A DNA stretch of 64,000 nt from Owenweeksia sp965214115 (GCA_965214115.1 CBDCAU010000001.1:124001-188000); one strand, 5' to 3'. Counted from the first letter of the stretch, positions 51,265 to 59,128 are shown. Translations and numbers: made by a program. The notes: generated by a model not told the origin, from the letters alone.

Positions 51265-52896
51265 ATGGCAAAAGGCATTTTCGAAATCCCCATCGCGTTC
51301 AACGAACCCGTAAAAGATTACGCCCCCGGCTCCCCCGAGCGGGAAGAACTGCAAAAAGCGTATGACGATCTGTGGAATTCCAAGACGGAAATCCCGATGG
51401 TGATCGGTGGCGAACGAATCACCACCGATGACCACCAGCGCGTGAAATCGCCGCAGGACCACGGGCGCGACATCGGTTTTTATCACTATGGAAAAGCCAG
51501 CCACGTGAAGGACGCCATTGCCGCTTCCCTCGCCGCCAAGGAAAAATGGGAGGCGATGCCGTGGGAACATCGCGCCGCGATTTTCCTGAAAGCCGCCGAC
51601 CTGATTGCCGGCCCGTACCGCGCGCGCCTGAACGCCGCCACGATGATCGGCCAAGGCAAAAACGCCTTCCAAGCGGAAATTGACGCGGCTTGCGAACTGA
51701 TTGATTTCCTGCGCTTTAACGTGCAGTATATGGCGGAGATTTACCGCAACCAGCCCGAGAGCGGCGAGGGCGTTTGGAACCGGCTCGAATACCGCGCGCT
51801 GGAAGGGTTTACGTTTGCGATTACGCCCTTCAACTTTACCGCCATCGCTGGGAATCTCAGTACCAGTATGGCGATGATGGGCAACACGGTGGTGTGGAAA
51901 CCGTCGCTTTCGCAGATTTATTCCGCGCACGTTTTGATGGAAATTTTTGAAAAAGCGGGCGTGCCGGACGGCGTCATCAATATGATTTTCACCGATCCGC
52001 AGGAAACCGCCGACATCGTTTTCAATCATAAAGATTTTGCGGGATTGCACTATACCGGTAGCACCACTGTGTTTCAGGACATTTGGAAAACCATCGGCAA
52101 CAACATCAAAAAATACAAAACCTACCCGCGGATTGTGGGCGAAACGGGCGGGAAGGATTTCGTCCTGGCTCACCCCAGCGCCGATGCGGCGGAAGTAGCG
52201 ACTGGTTTAGTGCGCGGTGCGTTTGAATACCAAGGTCAAAAGTGCAGCGCGGCCTCGCGGGCTTACATTCCCGAAAGTTTGTGGGAAGATGTGAAAAAGC
52301 AAGTTTTGGAAGATTTGGATTCCATCGAAATGGGCACGCCGCGCGATTTCACCAATTTTATAAATGCGGTGATCCACGAGGGCAGTTTTGACAAGCTGGC
52401 GAAGTTCGTCGACGGCGCGAAGGAGGATTCCAACGCGGAAATCATCGCGGGTGGCGGCTATGACAAGTCCACCGGCTATTTTGTGGAGCCGACCGTAATC
52501 GTGGCGAAAGACCCGAAATACGTCACGATGTGCGAGGAGCTGTTCGGCCCTGTCCTCACCCTATATATATTTGATGACGCGGATTATGACAAAACCGTGG
52601 AGCTGGTGGACGAGACTTCGATTTACGGCTTGACGGGCTGCATCTTCAGCGGCGACCGCGCCGTGATTGCCGACACGATGGACAAACTGCGCTACGCGGC
52701 CGGCAATTTTTACATCAACGACAAGCCGACCGGCGCGGTAGTGGGGCAACAGCCGTTTGGCGGCGGCCGCGCTTCGGGCACCAACGACAAAGCCGGCTCG
52801 ATGTTGAACTTGCTGCGCTGGGTAAGCCCGCGCGCGATTAAGGAAACCTTCGTTCCCGCCACGGATTACCGCTATCCGTTTTTGGGGGAGGATTGA
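51265..52896 (+). CDS. pruA: 1-pyrroline-5-carboxylate dehydrogenase
   Basis: 543-residue aldehyde dehydrogenase that oxidises P5C to glutamate in proline breakdown. Start ATG 51265 (MAKGIFEIPIAFNEPVKDYA) is supported by the preserved start in the truncated copy. Landmarks: ITPFNFTAIAGNLSTSMAMM near residue 188, the glutamate in RIVGETGGKDFVLAHP near 292, the nucleophilic Cys in EYQGQKCSAASRAYIP near 326, and EELFGPVLTLYIFDD near 422. The C-terminal FGGGRASGTNDKAGS is typical of the P5C group. The 41 bp covering its -7 box and leader are repeated at 47774-47814. Confidence 0.95.
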   Translation: MAKGIFEIPIAFNEPVKDYAPGSPEREELQKAYDDLWNSKTEIPMVIGGERITTDDHQRVKSPQDHGRDIGFYHYGKASHVKDAIAASLAAKEKWEAMPWEHRAAIFLKAADLIAGPYRARLNAATMIGQGKNAFQAEIDAACELIDFLRFNVQYMAEIYRNQPESGEGVWNRLEYRALEGFTFAITPFNFTAIAGNLSTSMAMMGNTVVWKPSLSQIYSAHVLMEIFEKAGVPDGVINMIFTDPQETADIVFNHKDFAGLHYTGSTTVFQDIWKTIGNNIKKYKTYPRIVGETGGKDFVLAHPSADAAEVATGLVRGAFEYQGQKCSAASRAYIPESLWEDVKKQVLEDLDSIEMGTPRDFTNFINAVIHEGSFDKLAKFVDGAKEDSNAEIIAGGGYDKSTGYFVEPTVIVAKDPKYVTMCEELFGPVLTLYIFDDADYDKTVELVDETSIYGLTGCIFSGDRAVIADTMDKLRYAAGNFYINDKPTGAVVGQQPFGGGRASGTNDKAGSMLNLLRWVSPRAIKETFVPATDYRYPFLGED

Positions 52897-52918
52897 TTTT
52901 TTTACAGATAAAGAATGG

Positions 52919-52958
52919 AAAGCCGTCCCGACGCTATGTTGTGGACGGCTTTTTTTTA
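52919..52958 (+). terminator. Intrinsic terminator of pruA
   Basis: A 10-bp perfect stem AAAGCCGTCC (52919-52928)/GGACGGCTTT (52943-52952) with eight T in a row. Confidence 0.9.
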
Positions 52959-53024
52959 GGAATAAAGTTCCCATCGGACGGGCGAAAATTCTTTATTTGC
53001 AGTTCCAAACTTGCGGCATTGGCA

Positions 53025-53627
53025 ATGAATTGTTTTTTGAAAAAAGTGATAACGGTGTTGGTTCTTAGCGGAATAGCCGCTTGTACGTCCTCCCGTCCAA
53101 GCTCGGTCGGAAAAACGGAGAACGTTGCCGTGCGCTACCGCAAAGTGTACGAGGGCAACAAAATCATCATCAAACCAAAAACGCTGCAGGCCGCTGAAAA
53201 AAAATCGGCGGCGGTTCATCCCGCTGCGGAAAACCAAACTGCGTCCACCGCTCAAACTTATTTCAATTTTTCTGAAAACCGACCGCTGCCCACCATTTCG
53301 AAAACGGTGGAGGGCACAGAAAACCGCTATCAAAAAGTAAGGCTGGGCGGATCGTTCCGTCATTTAAGCGCATTGAAAAAGGAATCAAAAACGGCGGAAA
53401 AGCCGAAAGGGGACGGGCGCGTGGCCGCCGTCTTGGGTTTTGCGCTGGGATTGTTTTCGGTGGTGACGCTTTTTGCGGGGGGCGGTTTGCTCGTCTTGTT
53501 GATTTTTGGGTTGGCGGGATTCATTTTCAGTCTCAACGGGCTGTCCTCGCCGCGTTTGGCCTTGGCTATTCTCGGTTTGGTGTTTTCCGTATTCACGCTC
53601 CTACTGCTGGTTATAGCTCTTACGTAG
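53025..53627 (+). CDS. Lipoprotein with C-terminal membrane pair, paralog 1 of 3
   Basis: 200 residues from ATG 53025 (MNCFLKKVITVLVLSGIAAC; lipobox IAAC). It is followed by the motif VRYRKVYEGNKIIIK shared with the next two genes, a variable Ala-rich linker, and a C-terminal block of two hydrophobic helices (GRVAAVLGFALGLFSVVTLF and RLALAILGLVFSVFTLLLLV). The Gly-rich turn GFIFSLNGLSS resembles DUF4190-like hairpins. A lipid anchor plus two C-terminal helices in one small protein is odd. Either it stays in the inner membrane, or the helices insert elsewhere. Function unknown. Confidence 0.75.
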   Translation: MNCFLKKVITVLVLSGIAACTSSRPSSVGKTENVAVRYRKVYEGNKIIIKPKTLQAAEKKSAAVHPAAENQTASTAQTYFNFSENRPLPTISKTVEGTENRYQKVRLGGSFRHLSALKKESKTAEKPKGDGRVAAVLGFALGLFSVVTLFAGGGLLVLLIFGLAGFIFSLNGLSSPRLALAILGLVFSVFTLLLLVIALT

Positions 53628-53742
53628 CGCCGCAGCGACGCTTTTTTACTCCGCAAGAAAAAGCGTGCCCACCCACTTCTGGATAGGATTTTATATTCTA
53701 TTTTGGCGGCTTCCTAAATTCAACTTTTAAATCTAAATAAAA

Positions 53743-54387
53743 ATGAAAAACGTGTACAAACTATTTGGAATGTTGCTGTCCATCAGCCTTTTGGCTTCGT
53801 GTTCGCAATCGGAAAAACTGGCGGCCACCGAAACGGGCGACGCGCCAATCCGCTATCACAAAGTGTATGAAGGCAACAAAATCATTTACAAGAAAAATGA
53901 AACTACCGCCGATGAGCCACTGAAACTGGCGATAGAGGAAGATGCGCTGGCCTACGAAATGCCTGAAGAAGTGGTGGTGCCGCTGCCGGAAAACCCGTCC
54001 AAGGAATGGGAATCCATCCGCGACCGGAAAATGACCGCGAGCCGTGACAATCGCGCGCTTGAAGGCGTAAAGCTGGGGAGTTTCTTTGAAAAATTTAAAG
54101 AAGAACTGAAAGCTGAGAAGCCTGAAAAAACCACGGCTTCGGATGGGGTGGCCGTTGCGGCTTTTGTTTTAACGGTAGCGGGATTCGTATTCCTGTTCAT
54201 TCCGGTCGGGGCAATAGTCCTCATTGGTTTCTTGGCATTATTGACTGGGTTTATCTTGAGTTTTTTCGGGCTAAGTTCCAGCAGAAGGGGACTGGCTATT
54301 GCGGCACTCGTCATAGGTTCTGTTGGAATATTTGTATTGCTTTTGTTACTAATTGTTGCCTCCAGTAACGTGTATGTGGTTCAATAG
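53743..54387 (+). CDS. Lipoprotein with C-terminal membrane pair, paralog 2 of 3
   Basis: 214 residues. Signal MKNVYKLFGMLLSISLLASC (lipobox LASC), the motif IRYHKVYEGNKIIYKKNE, an acidic middle, VVPLPENPSKEWESIRDRKM, VKLGSFFEKFKEELK, and two C-terminal helices (VAAFVLTVAGFVFLFIPVGA, GLAIAALVIGSVGIFVLLLL). Same layout as the genes on either side. Each of the three stands 70-115 bp from the next; genes 2 and 3 are separated by a terminator, so each may have its own promoter. Confidence 0.75.
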   Translation: MKNVYKLFGMLLSISLLASCSQSEKLAATETGDAPIRYHKVYEGNKIIYKKNETTADEPLKLAIEEDALAYEMPEEVVVPLPENPSKEWESIRDRKMTASRDNRALEGVKLGSFFEKFKEELKAEKPEKTTASDGVAVAAFVLTVAGFVFLFIPVGAIVLIGFLALLTGFILSFFGLSSSRRGLAIAALVIGSVGIFVLLLLLIVASSNVYVVQ

Positions 54388-54410
54388 GACTACGCTATTT
54401 GCTTTTAAAG

Positions 54411-54445
54411 AAGCCGACTCCCAACTTATTGGGGTCGGCTTTTCT
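54411..54445 (+). terminator. Intrinsic terminator between paralogs 2 and 3
   Basis: AAGCCGAC (54411-54418) with GTCGGCTT (54434-54441), plus an inner CCCAA/TTGGG stem, then T. Confidence 0.8.
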
Positions 54446-54459
54446 AATCTCAAAAAGGA

Positions 54460-55065
54460 ATGAAAAATTACCGCCTCGTTTTCAAGATTCTTCTGATAGG
54501 CTTTTTTACGGCTTGCCAAACGGCCGAAACCGCCACTTTTGCAGAAAGAAAAAAGCCTGGCTTGCGCTACAAGAAAGTGTACGAAGGCAACAGGGTCATC
54601 TATAAAAATAAAATCTCGAAAACCAGCGAGAAACTGGTTGTTCCCGCAGAAATGGTTGATTTTGCAAAGTCTGAAGAAATGGTTTTGCCGCTTCCCGCGC
54701 GTTCCGCCAAAAGTTGGGAATATTTTAAAAACCAAAGGGTTGCATTCCGTTCTTCCGAAAATCACTTTGGCAAAACCCGGTTGGGGAATGTGGCCCCGCG
54801 CACTTTTTCCGAAGATTCCGCGTCCCAATCCCAAGACGGAAAATCTTCCCGGATCTTTGCGTCTTTGAGTTTAGCTTTTGGTTTGCTTTCGCTTTTGATA
54901 TTATTCCTCACCGCCGGGGCTGGCATTTACGTCAGCCTCGTTTTGGGAATTCTCGGCTTCTTCTTCGGTATCGCCGGACTGCTGTCAGACCGGTTGGCCG
55001 TGGCGATTTTAGGGACGGTTTTTTCCCTTGGCGCGGTGCTTCTTTTCGTTTTGGCGTTTGCCTAA
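54460..55065 (+). CDS. Lipoprotein with C-terminal membrane pair, paralog 3 of 3
   Basis: 201 residues. Signal MKNYRLVFKILLIGFFTACQ (lipobox FTAC), the motif LRYKKVYEGNRVIYKNK, LPLPARSAKSWEYFKNQRV, TRLGNVAPRTFSED, then two C-terminal helices (ASLSLAFGLLSLLILFLTAG, LAVAILGTVFSLGAVLLFVL). It is diverged from the other two at about half of the positions, while the xRYxKVYEGNxxIxK motif and the terminal hairpin are preserved. This suggests these two parts carry the function. Confidence 0.75.
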   Translation: MKNYRLVFKILLIGFFTACQTAETATFAERKKPGLRYKKVYEGNRVIYKNKISKTSEKLVVPAEMVDFAKSEEMVLPLPARSAKSWEYFKNQRVAFRSSENHFGKTRLGNVAPRTFSEDSASQSQDGKSSRIFASLSLAFGLLSLLILFLTAGAGIYVSLVLGILGFFFGIAGLLSDRLAVAILGTVFSLGAVLLFVLAFA

Positions 55066-55182
55066 ATGACCAAGTAGCAGTGGTATTATTTCAATATTGA
55101 AATATAATCACAATCTAAAATGCTAAAAATCAGCAAGATGGTTTTTATTTTATTCCAATGTTAATTTAATGTTAAGCGAATG

Positions 55183-55213
55183 TTGTGTAGTTTTTAAAGT
55201 TGTCTTAACTTTG
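55183..55213 (+). promoter_or_regulatory. Consensus Bacteroidota promoter of the MORN-repeat gene
   Basis: TTG (55183-55185), a 20-bp spacer and TAACTTTG (55206-55213), matching TTG-N19/20-TAnnTTTG. The ATG is 24 bp downstream of the -7 box. Confidence 0.8.
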
Positions 55214-55237
55214 CGGTAACATTAGAAACGAAGGATT

Positions 55238-55606
55238 ATGAAAACTACAACATTAAAATGGACGCTGGCGCTGATGATGGCGCTGCCCCTTTTCAGCTTG
55301 GCGCAAAAAGAAGACACCTACGAAAAAAACGGCAAAGAAGTAAAAGTGACCCGCTATTATGAAGATGGAAACATCCGAGAAACGGGGACTTTTGTAAACG
55401 ATGTGCCGGACGGCAAGTGGGTGGAATTTGACCAAAACGGCCAAGTGAAAAAAGAAGCCTTTTATAAGGATGGAAAGAAAGAAGGCAAATGGTACGTTTG
55501 GACGGACGACGACCAATTTCTTTACGAAGTGATATACGCCGACAATAAAATGGTGGAATCCCACAAATGGAAGATTGAAGAACGCGGGTTGTTGGCTGGC
55601 AAATAA
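55238..55606 (+). CDS. Exported MORN-variant repeat protein (YwqK-like)
   Basis: 122 residues. Signal peptide KWTLALMMALPLFSLAQ, then three repeats of the MORN-variant type: VTRYYEDGNIRETGTFVNDV, PDGKWVEFDQNGQVKKEAFY and KDGKKEGKWYVWTDDDQFLY. Related proteins are annotated as YwqK-type antitoxins, but a secreted copy alone is unlikely to be one. The function is unknown. It has its own consensus promoter and a perfect terminator, so it is a one-gene unit. Confidence 0.85.
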   Translation: MKTTTLKWTLALMMALPLFSLAQKEDTYEKNGKEVKVTRYYEDGNIRETGTFVNDVPDGKWVEFDQNGQVKKEAFYKDGKKEGKWYVWTDDDQFLYEVIYADNKMVESHKWKIEERGLLAGK

Positions 55607-55647
55607 TATTATGAAGCCGCACGGCCGTGCGGTTTTACAAATAGCGC

Positions 55648-55685
55648 AAACCTTGCAGGTTTCTAAAACCTGCAAGGTTTTTTTT
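55648..55685 (+). terminator. Perfect 15-bp intrinsic terminator of the MORN-repeat gene
   Basis: AAACCTTGCAGGTTT (55648-55662) and AAACCTGCAAGGTTT (55666-55680), 3-nt loop, then five T. Confidence 0.92.
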
Positions 55686-55710
55686 GTGACCATTGGCTTT
55701 GCTGTAAAAT

Positions 55711-55815
55711 CGCACGGCCGTGCGATTCTACCGCCGTGCGATTCTACCGCCGTGCGATTCTGCGGCAATGCAATTTTGCGGCAATACGGTTCTACGGCAA
55801 TGCGATTTTACGGCG
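55711..55815. repeat. 16-bp tandem repeat, six degenerate units, upstream of yaaA
   Basis: Units of 16 bp start at 55720, 55736, 55752, 55768, 55784 and 55800. Units 1 and 2 are identical (GTGCGATTCTACCGCC); later units change toward ATGCGATTTTACGGCG. The palindrome CGCACGGCCGTGCG (55711-55724) opens the array and also occurs near 55619, upstream of the terminator. No gene is present. Confidence 0.85.
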
Positions 55816-55829
55816 ACCCCAATCCACCC

Positions 55830-55844
55830 TATTTTCGCCCGATG
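55830..55844 (+). promoter_or_regulatory. -7 box fused to start codon (TATTTTCGCCCGATG)
   Basis: TATTTTCG, CCCG, ATG: the same layout as 28132-28146 and 34631-34645, with one base different. A TTT lies 20 bp upstream of the box. It predicts a leaderless yaaA transcript. Confidence 0.5.
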
Positions 55845-56609
55845 ATTGCATTCCTCTCCCCCGCCAAAACGCTGGATTTTGATAAAGATATTTCGATGGG
55901 CCACCAGACCCAGCCGCTCTTCCTTTCGGAATCTGAAAAAATCAACCAAAAACTGAAAACGCTGTCGCGGAAAAAGTTGATGGACTTGCAGAATATTTCG
56001 GAGCAGTTGGCTACTTTGAATTATGATAGAAATCAAAACTGGCGAGCCGACCATTCCGAAAAAAATGCGAAGCAAGCCGTGATGGCCTTCAAGGGCGACG
56101 TATATCAAGGGATGGACGCAGAAAACTGGAGCGGTGAGGAAATGGTGTTCGCCAACCACCACCTGCGGATTTTGTCGGGTTTGTACGGAATGTTGCGCCC
56201 CAGCGATTTGATGAAGCCCTACCGTTTGGAAATGGGAACTTCCCTGAAAATCGGCCACCGCGAAAACCTCTACGAATTTTGGAAAGATAAATTGAAAGCC
56301 CATTTTAAAAACGAAATTGGGGAAGAGGCGCTTTTGGTGAATTTGGCCAGCAATGAATATTGGAAAGCCATTGAAACCGCGAAAGTCAAAAACCCCGTAT
56401 TGAAGGTGGAATTCAAGGATTACAAGAATGGCGATTACAAAATCGTCAGTTTTTTTGCGAAAAAAGCGCGCGGGATGATGGCGGAATTTATCGTGAAAAA
56501 CCAAATTGACACGCCCGAAAAGTTGGAGCGTTTTTCCGCGGGCGGTTATTATTTTGATGATAAATCTTCCACAAAGGATACTTTTGTATTTCTAAGGGAC
56601 AAAAATTGA
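55842..56609 (+). CDS. yaaA: Peroxide stress protein YaaA (DUF328)
   Basis: 255 residues from ATG 55842 (MIAFLSPAKTLDFDKDISMG). YaaA lowers intracellular free iron under hydrogen peroxide stress in E. coli. Landmarks: SPAKTLDF at the start, AFKGDVYQGMDAENWSGEEM, HHLRILSGLYGMLRPSDLMK, YRLEMGT and, near the end, FSAGGYYFDDKSSTKDTFVF. Length is typical. The stop overlaps a TTG in frame with the next gene, so the two may be co-expressed. Confidence 0.95.
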   Translation: MIAFLSPAKTLDFDKDISMGHQTQPLFLSESEKINQKLKTLSRKKLMDLQNISEQLATLNYDRNQNWRADHSEKNAKQAVMAFKGDVYQGMDAENWSGEEMVFANHHLRILSGLYGMLRPSDLMKPYRLEMGTSLKIGHRENLYEFWKDKLKAHFKNEIGEEALLVNLASNEYWKAIETAKVKNPVLKVEFKDYKNGDYKIVSFFAKKARGMMAEFIVKNQIDTPEKLERFSAGGYYFDDKSSTKDTFVFLRDKN

Positions 56610-56614
56610 AAACT

Positions 56615-57286
56615 ATGAAACGGATTTTGGCCACGGCTTTTTTGGCGGTTTTTATGGGGTTTGGCGGGTCGGCGCAGTCGCGCTTGGCGTATTCGGAATT
56701 TGGGGTTTCCGTGGGCTCGCTCAACTATGCGGGCGATATCGCCACCACCACCAACATCGGCGTTTTGGTGAGCGAGGTGCGGCCCAATGTCACAATGTTC
56801 GCCAAGCGGCACACCAACGATTGGTTCGCCTTTGGGCTGCAAGCCAGCTATGGCTCCATCTACGCGGCGGACGTCAACCACAGCAACCAAACGCGCGGCT
56901 TGGAAGTGAGCACCACCCTTGCCCAAGTCAATCCCTTTTTGGAGGCCAGCCTCATCCGTTTTGGCAAGTATCATTTGGAGCGCAAATTCACGATTTACCT
57001 GAAAGTGGGCGGCGGCTTTTTGGCCTACAACCCGCAGCCCAGCGCGGAAGTAACTTATCCCGCCGCGCTGGAGCCCCGCACCGATGCTTACCAGACGTAT
57101 AATTTTTTCTACGGCGGTGGCGTCAAGTTCCGAGTCAGCTACAATTGCATCCTTTCCTTGGAAGGTCTTTTCCATAAAACCGGCGCCGACGACTTGGACG
57201 GCGTGGCCCACGTAGATCCGCAAAATGCCGGCGCCAACGACGTGTACGGCGGCGTGAGCTTAGGCCTCAGCTACGCTATTTTTTAG
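56615..57286 (+). CDS. Outer-membrane beta-barrel protein (DUF6089-like)
   Basis: 223 residues from ATG 56615 (MKRILATAFLAVFMGFGGSA, signal peptide). The mature start YSEFGVSVGSLNYAGDIATT, then NVTMFAKRHTNDWFAFGLQA and YLKVGGGFLAYNPQPSAEVT, and the last strand VYGGVSLGLSYAIF, mark an outer-membrane barrel of the DUF6089-like group. The family role is unknown. It starts 5 bp after the yaaA stop and converges on the beta-helix lipoprotein gene. Confidence 0.78.
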   Translation: MKRILATAFLAVFMGFGGSAQSRLAYSEFGVSVGSLNYAGDIATTTNIGVLVSEVRPNVTMFAKRHTNDWFAFGLQASYGSIYAADVNHSNQTRGLEVSTTLAQVNPFLEASLIRFGKYHLERKFTIYLKVGGGFLAYNPQPSAEVTYPAALEPRTDAYQTYNFFYGGGVKFRVSYNCILSLEGLFHKTGADDLDGVAHVDPQNAGANDVYGGVSLGLSYAIF

Positions 57287-57299
57287 AGTTGAAAATCTA

Positions 57300-58766
57300 T
57301 TAGAATTGTCGCTCAAAGGCCCCAAGATCGGGTTGCCCCACGTTGCGCAAGTTCCCACGAATATCGGTGGGCAGGCCCAGCCCGGCATCGCCCTGATCCA
57401 CCGCTTGGGAGTTGGTGTCCAGCGCATAGCGGTTCATTTCAAAATCACGGAAATCAGGGTCGGCGTTTTTTAGAATGGCGTTGAAATGCACAGGGTCGGT
57501 TACCTCAAAATTGGGGTCGGTTACGTTTTCGTCCACTTTTATAATGGCGTGATCCACATAATAATCCAGCACCCCGCTTTCATCTTTAATGATGGCCAAT
57601 TCGCCGCTCTTATTTCCGGTAATGATGCAGTTCTCAAAGCGGGCCTGCCGCAAATCGCGCACTAAAAGCTGCGGCAGTCCCACGTCCAAAACGTTGGACA
57701 AAATAACGGCCGCTTGGCTGCGGGTGCCGCCATCCCAATAATTGGCAAAAGTGCAATGGCGAAACTGGTAGCTGCCGCCAAAGGCATAAAACGACGCCAA
57801 GCCAGAATTGGCCACGACCACGTTTTCGGCTTTCAGGTTTCCAAAGCCGCCGTAAATCGCCGTGCGGGAATTATTCAAAATGTAGGATTCTGAAAGTTCT
57901 ACCTGCACGGGCGCGCCCTCCGTCACGCTATCCAAGCGCAGGGCGGTGGTGGCGTTTTTTATCACAATATTTTTGAGGATGGAAGCTGGCCCGCCCTGTT
58001 GGATAAAAATCCCGCCGAGCGCGCCGCCCCACTGGCCGGCCGCATCTTCGTAAAAAGGTTCGAGGCGATTGCCTTGGAAAGTGATGGAATCCGAAAACCC
58101 TGGGTCTCCCCCATCGGCGATGAGCTGGCCGCCGGGCAAAACCCACAGGCCCGCGCCATTGTGGAAATGCACCTCCGCGCCGGGCAGAATGGTGAGCCGG
58201 CAGAGCGAATCGACCAAGGCGTAGCCGTAAACCACGTGCGGCTTATCGGCCGCCCAAGTTTCGTTGCAGTCCAGCAGCGAAACGGGAATCCGCTGTTGCC
58301 CCGAAGTCAGATAATTGGTGGGGAAATGAAAATGCGCATCCCGCGCCAGCGTTACCAGCGTCACGTCTTGCTCCGTGCCTTTGTTGGTAAAAAGAATGGC
58401 GTCCTCCACCACCAGTTGCTGCGCGCTCACGATGCCGGAGGTCACTTCTATAAAAATATAAATACTGTCGTTGGCCAAGATTTCCACCTCGTCGCGGCTG
58501 TTGCCCGCCACGCCGTCGATGTTCAACCGGTAGGGGCTACCGATGGAATCTAGCCGGATATTGTCGATCACCACCCGCTCATCGGTGGGATTGAAAACTT
58601 TCAAGGTGTAGGTGCTGCTGCCTACGGTGGAAAAAACGGTATCCAAAAAAACCGTGTCGGCGGAGAACTTCAACTCCACCCCGGCCTGCGCCAGCGGCTG
58701 TTCGCGGCGGCAGGAAAAATTCGCGATAAGCGCAGCAAAAAGCAGGAAGACCAACCCTTTTTTCAT
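57300..58766 (-). CDS. Surface lipoprotein with right-handed beta-helix
   Basis: 488 residues from ATG 58766 (MKKGLVFLLFAALIANFSCR; lipobox NFSC). An N-terminal beta-sandwich (LKFSADTVFLDTVFSTVGSS) is followed by a long right-handed parallel beta-helix with motifs such as PGAEVHFHNGAGLWVLPGGQ, ASILKNIVIKNATTALRLDS and FENCIITGNKSGELAIIKDE. It ends GNLRNVGQPDLGAFERQF, a choice-of-anchor-Q type tail. Beta-helices often bind or cut polysaccharides, but no catalytic residues can be named. It shares a divergent promoter region with rpmE. Confidence 0.82.
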   Translation of the reverse strand: MKKGLVFLLFAALIANFSCRREQPLAQAGVELKFSADTVFLDTVFSTVGSSTYTLKVFNPTDERVVIDNIRLDSIGSPYRLNIDGVAGNSRDEVEILANDSIYIFIEVTSGIVSAQQLVVEDAILFTNKGTEQDVTLVTLARDAHFHFPTNYLTSGQQRIPVSLLDCNETWAADKPHVVYGYALVDSLCRLTILPGAEVHFHNGAGLWVLPGGQLIADGGDPGFSDSITFQGNRLEPFYEDAAGQWGGALGGIFIQQGGPASILKNIVIKNATTALRLDSVTEGAPVQVELSESYILNNSRTAIYGGFGNLKAENVVVANSGLASFYAFGGSYQFRHCTFANYWDGGTRSQAAVILSNVLDVGLPQLLVRDLRQARFENCIITGNKSGELAIIKDESGVLDYYVDHAIIKVDENVTDPNFEVTDPVHFNAILKNADPDFRDFEMNRYALDTNSQAVDQGDAGLGLPTDIRGNLRNVGQPDLGAFERQF

Positions 58767-58791
58767 AGGAAAACAGGAACGGAATTTTAGT

Positions 58792-58822
58792 TTGTCCATT
58801 GTGATAAAAGAAAGTAAATTTG
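58792..58822 (+). promoter_or_regulatory. Consensus promoter of rpmE
   Basis: TTG (58792-58794), a 20-bp spacer and TAAATTTG (58815-58822), exactly the Bacteroidota consensus. The start codon is at 58874, so the leader is about 45 nt. Confidence 0.82.
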
Positions 58823-58873
58823 CATCCCTTAAAAAATCGCTGGGCAAAATCCTGGCAAAGAAACAGAATCGCA

Positions 58874-59128
58874 ATGCAAAAAAACATTCACCCCGAAAAT
58901 TACAGAATGTGCGTGTTCAAAGATATGAGCACCGATGACGAAATTTTGGTGCGCTCTTGCGCCGAAAGCCGCGACACCGTTGAAAAAGACGGCGAAACCT
59001 ACCCGCTCATCAAAATGGAAATCTCCGCCGCCTCGCATCCTTTCTATACCGGAAAAATGAAACTGGTGGACAGCGCCGGCCGCGTGGACAAGTTCCGCAA
59101 CCGCTACGCGAAATTCAAAAAGGATTAA
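58874..59128 (+). CDS. rpmE: Ribosomal protein bL31, type B
   Basis: 84 residues from ATG 58874 (MQKNIHPENYRMCVFKDMST). The sequence NYRMCVFKDMSTDDEILVRS and MEISAASHPFYTGKMKLVDS, with a basic end RVDKFRNRYAKFKKD, is the long type B bL31 without the zinc-binding CxxC of type A. It sits on the large subunit and links it to the small one. A consensus promoter and a strong terminator make it a single-gene unit. Confidence 0.95.
   Translation: MQKNIHPENYRMCVFKDMSTDDEILVRSCAESRDTVEKDGETYPLIKMEISAASHPFYTGKMKLVDSAGRVDKFRNRYAKFKKD

Noticed and set aside
55238..55606. Toxin-antitoxin role for the YwqK-like MORN protein
   Set aside because: It has a signal peptide, its own promoter and terminator, and no partner gene; the antitoxin label in databases is not supported here.
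55720..55815. CRISPR-like array of short repeats
   Set aside because: Units are contiguous 16-bp repeats without spacers, and no cas genes are present.
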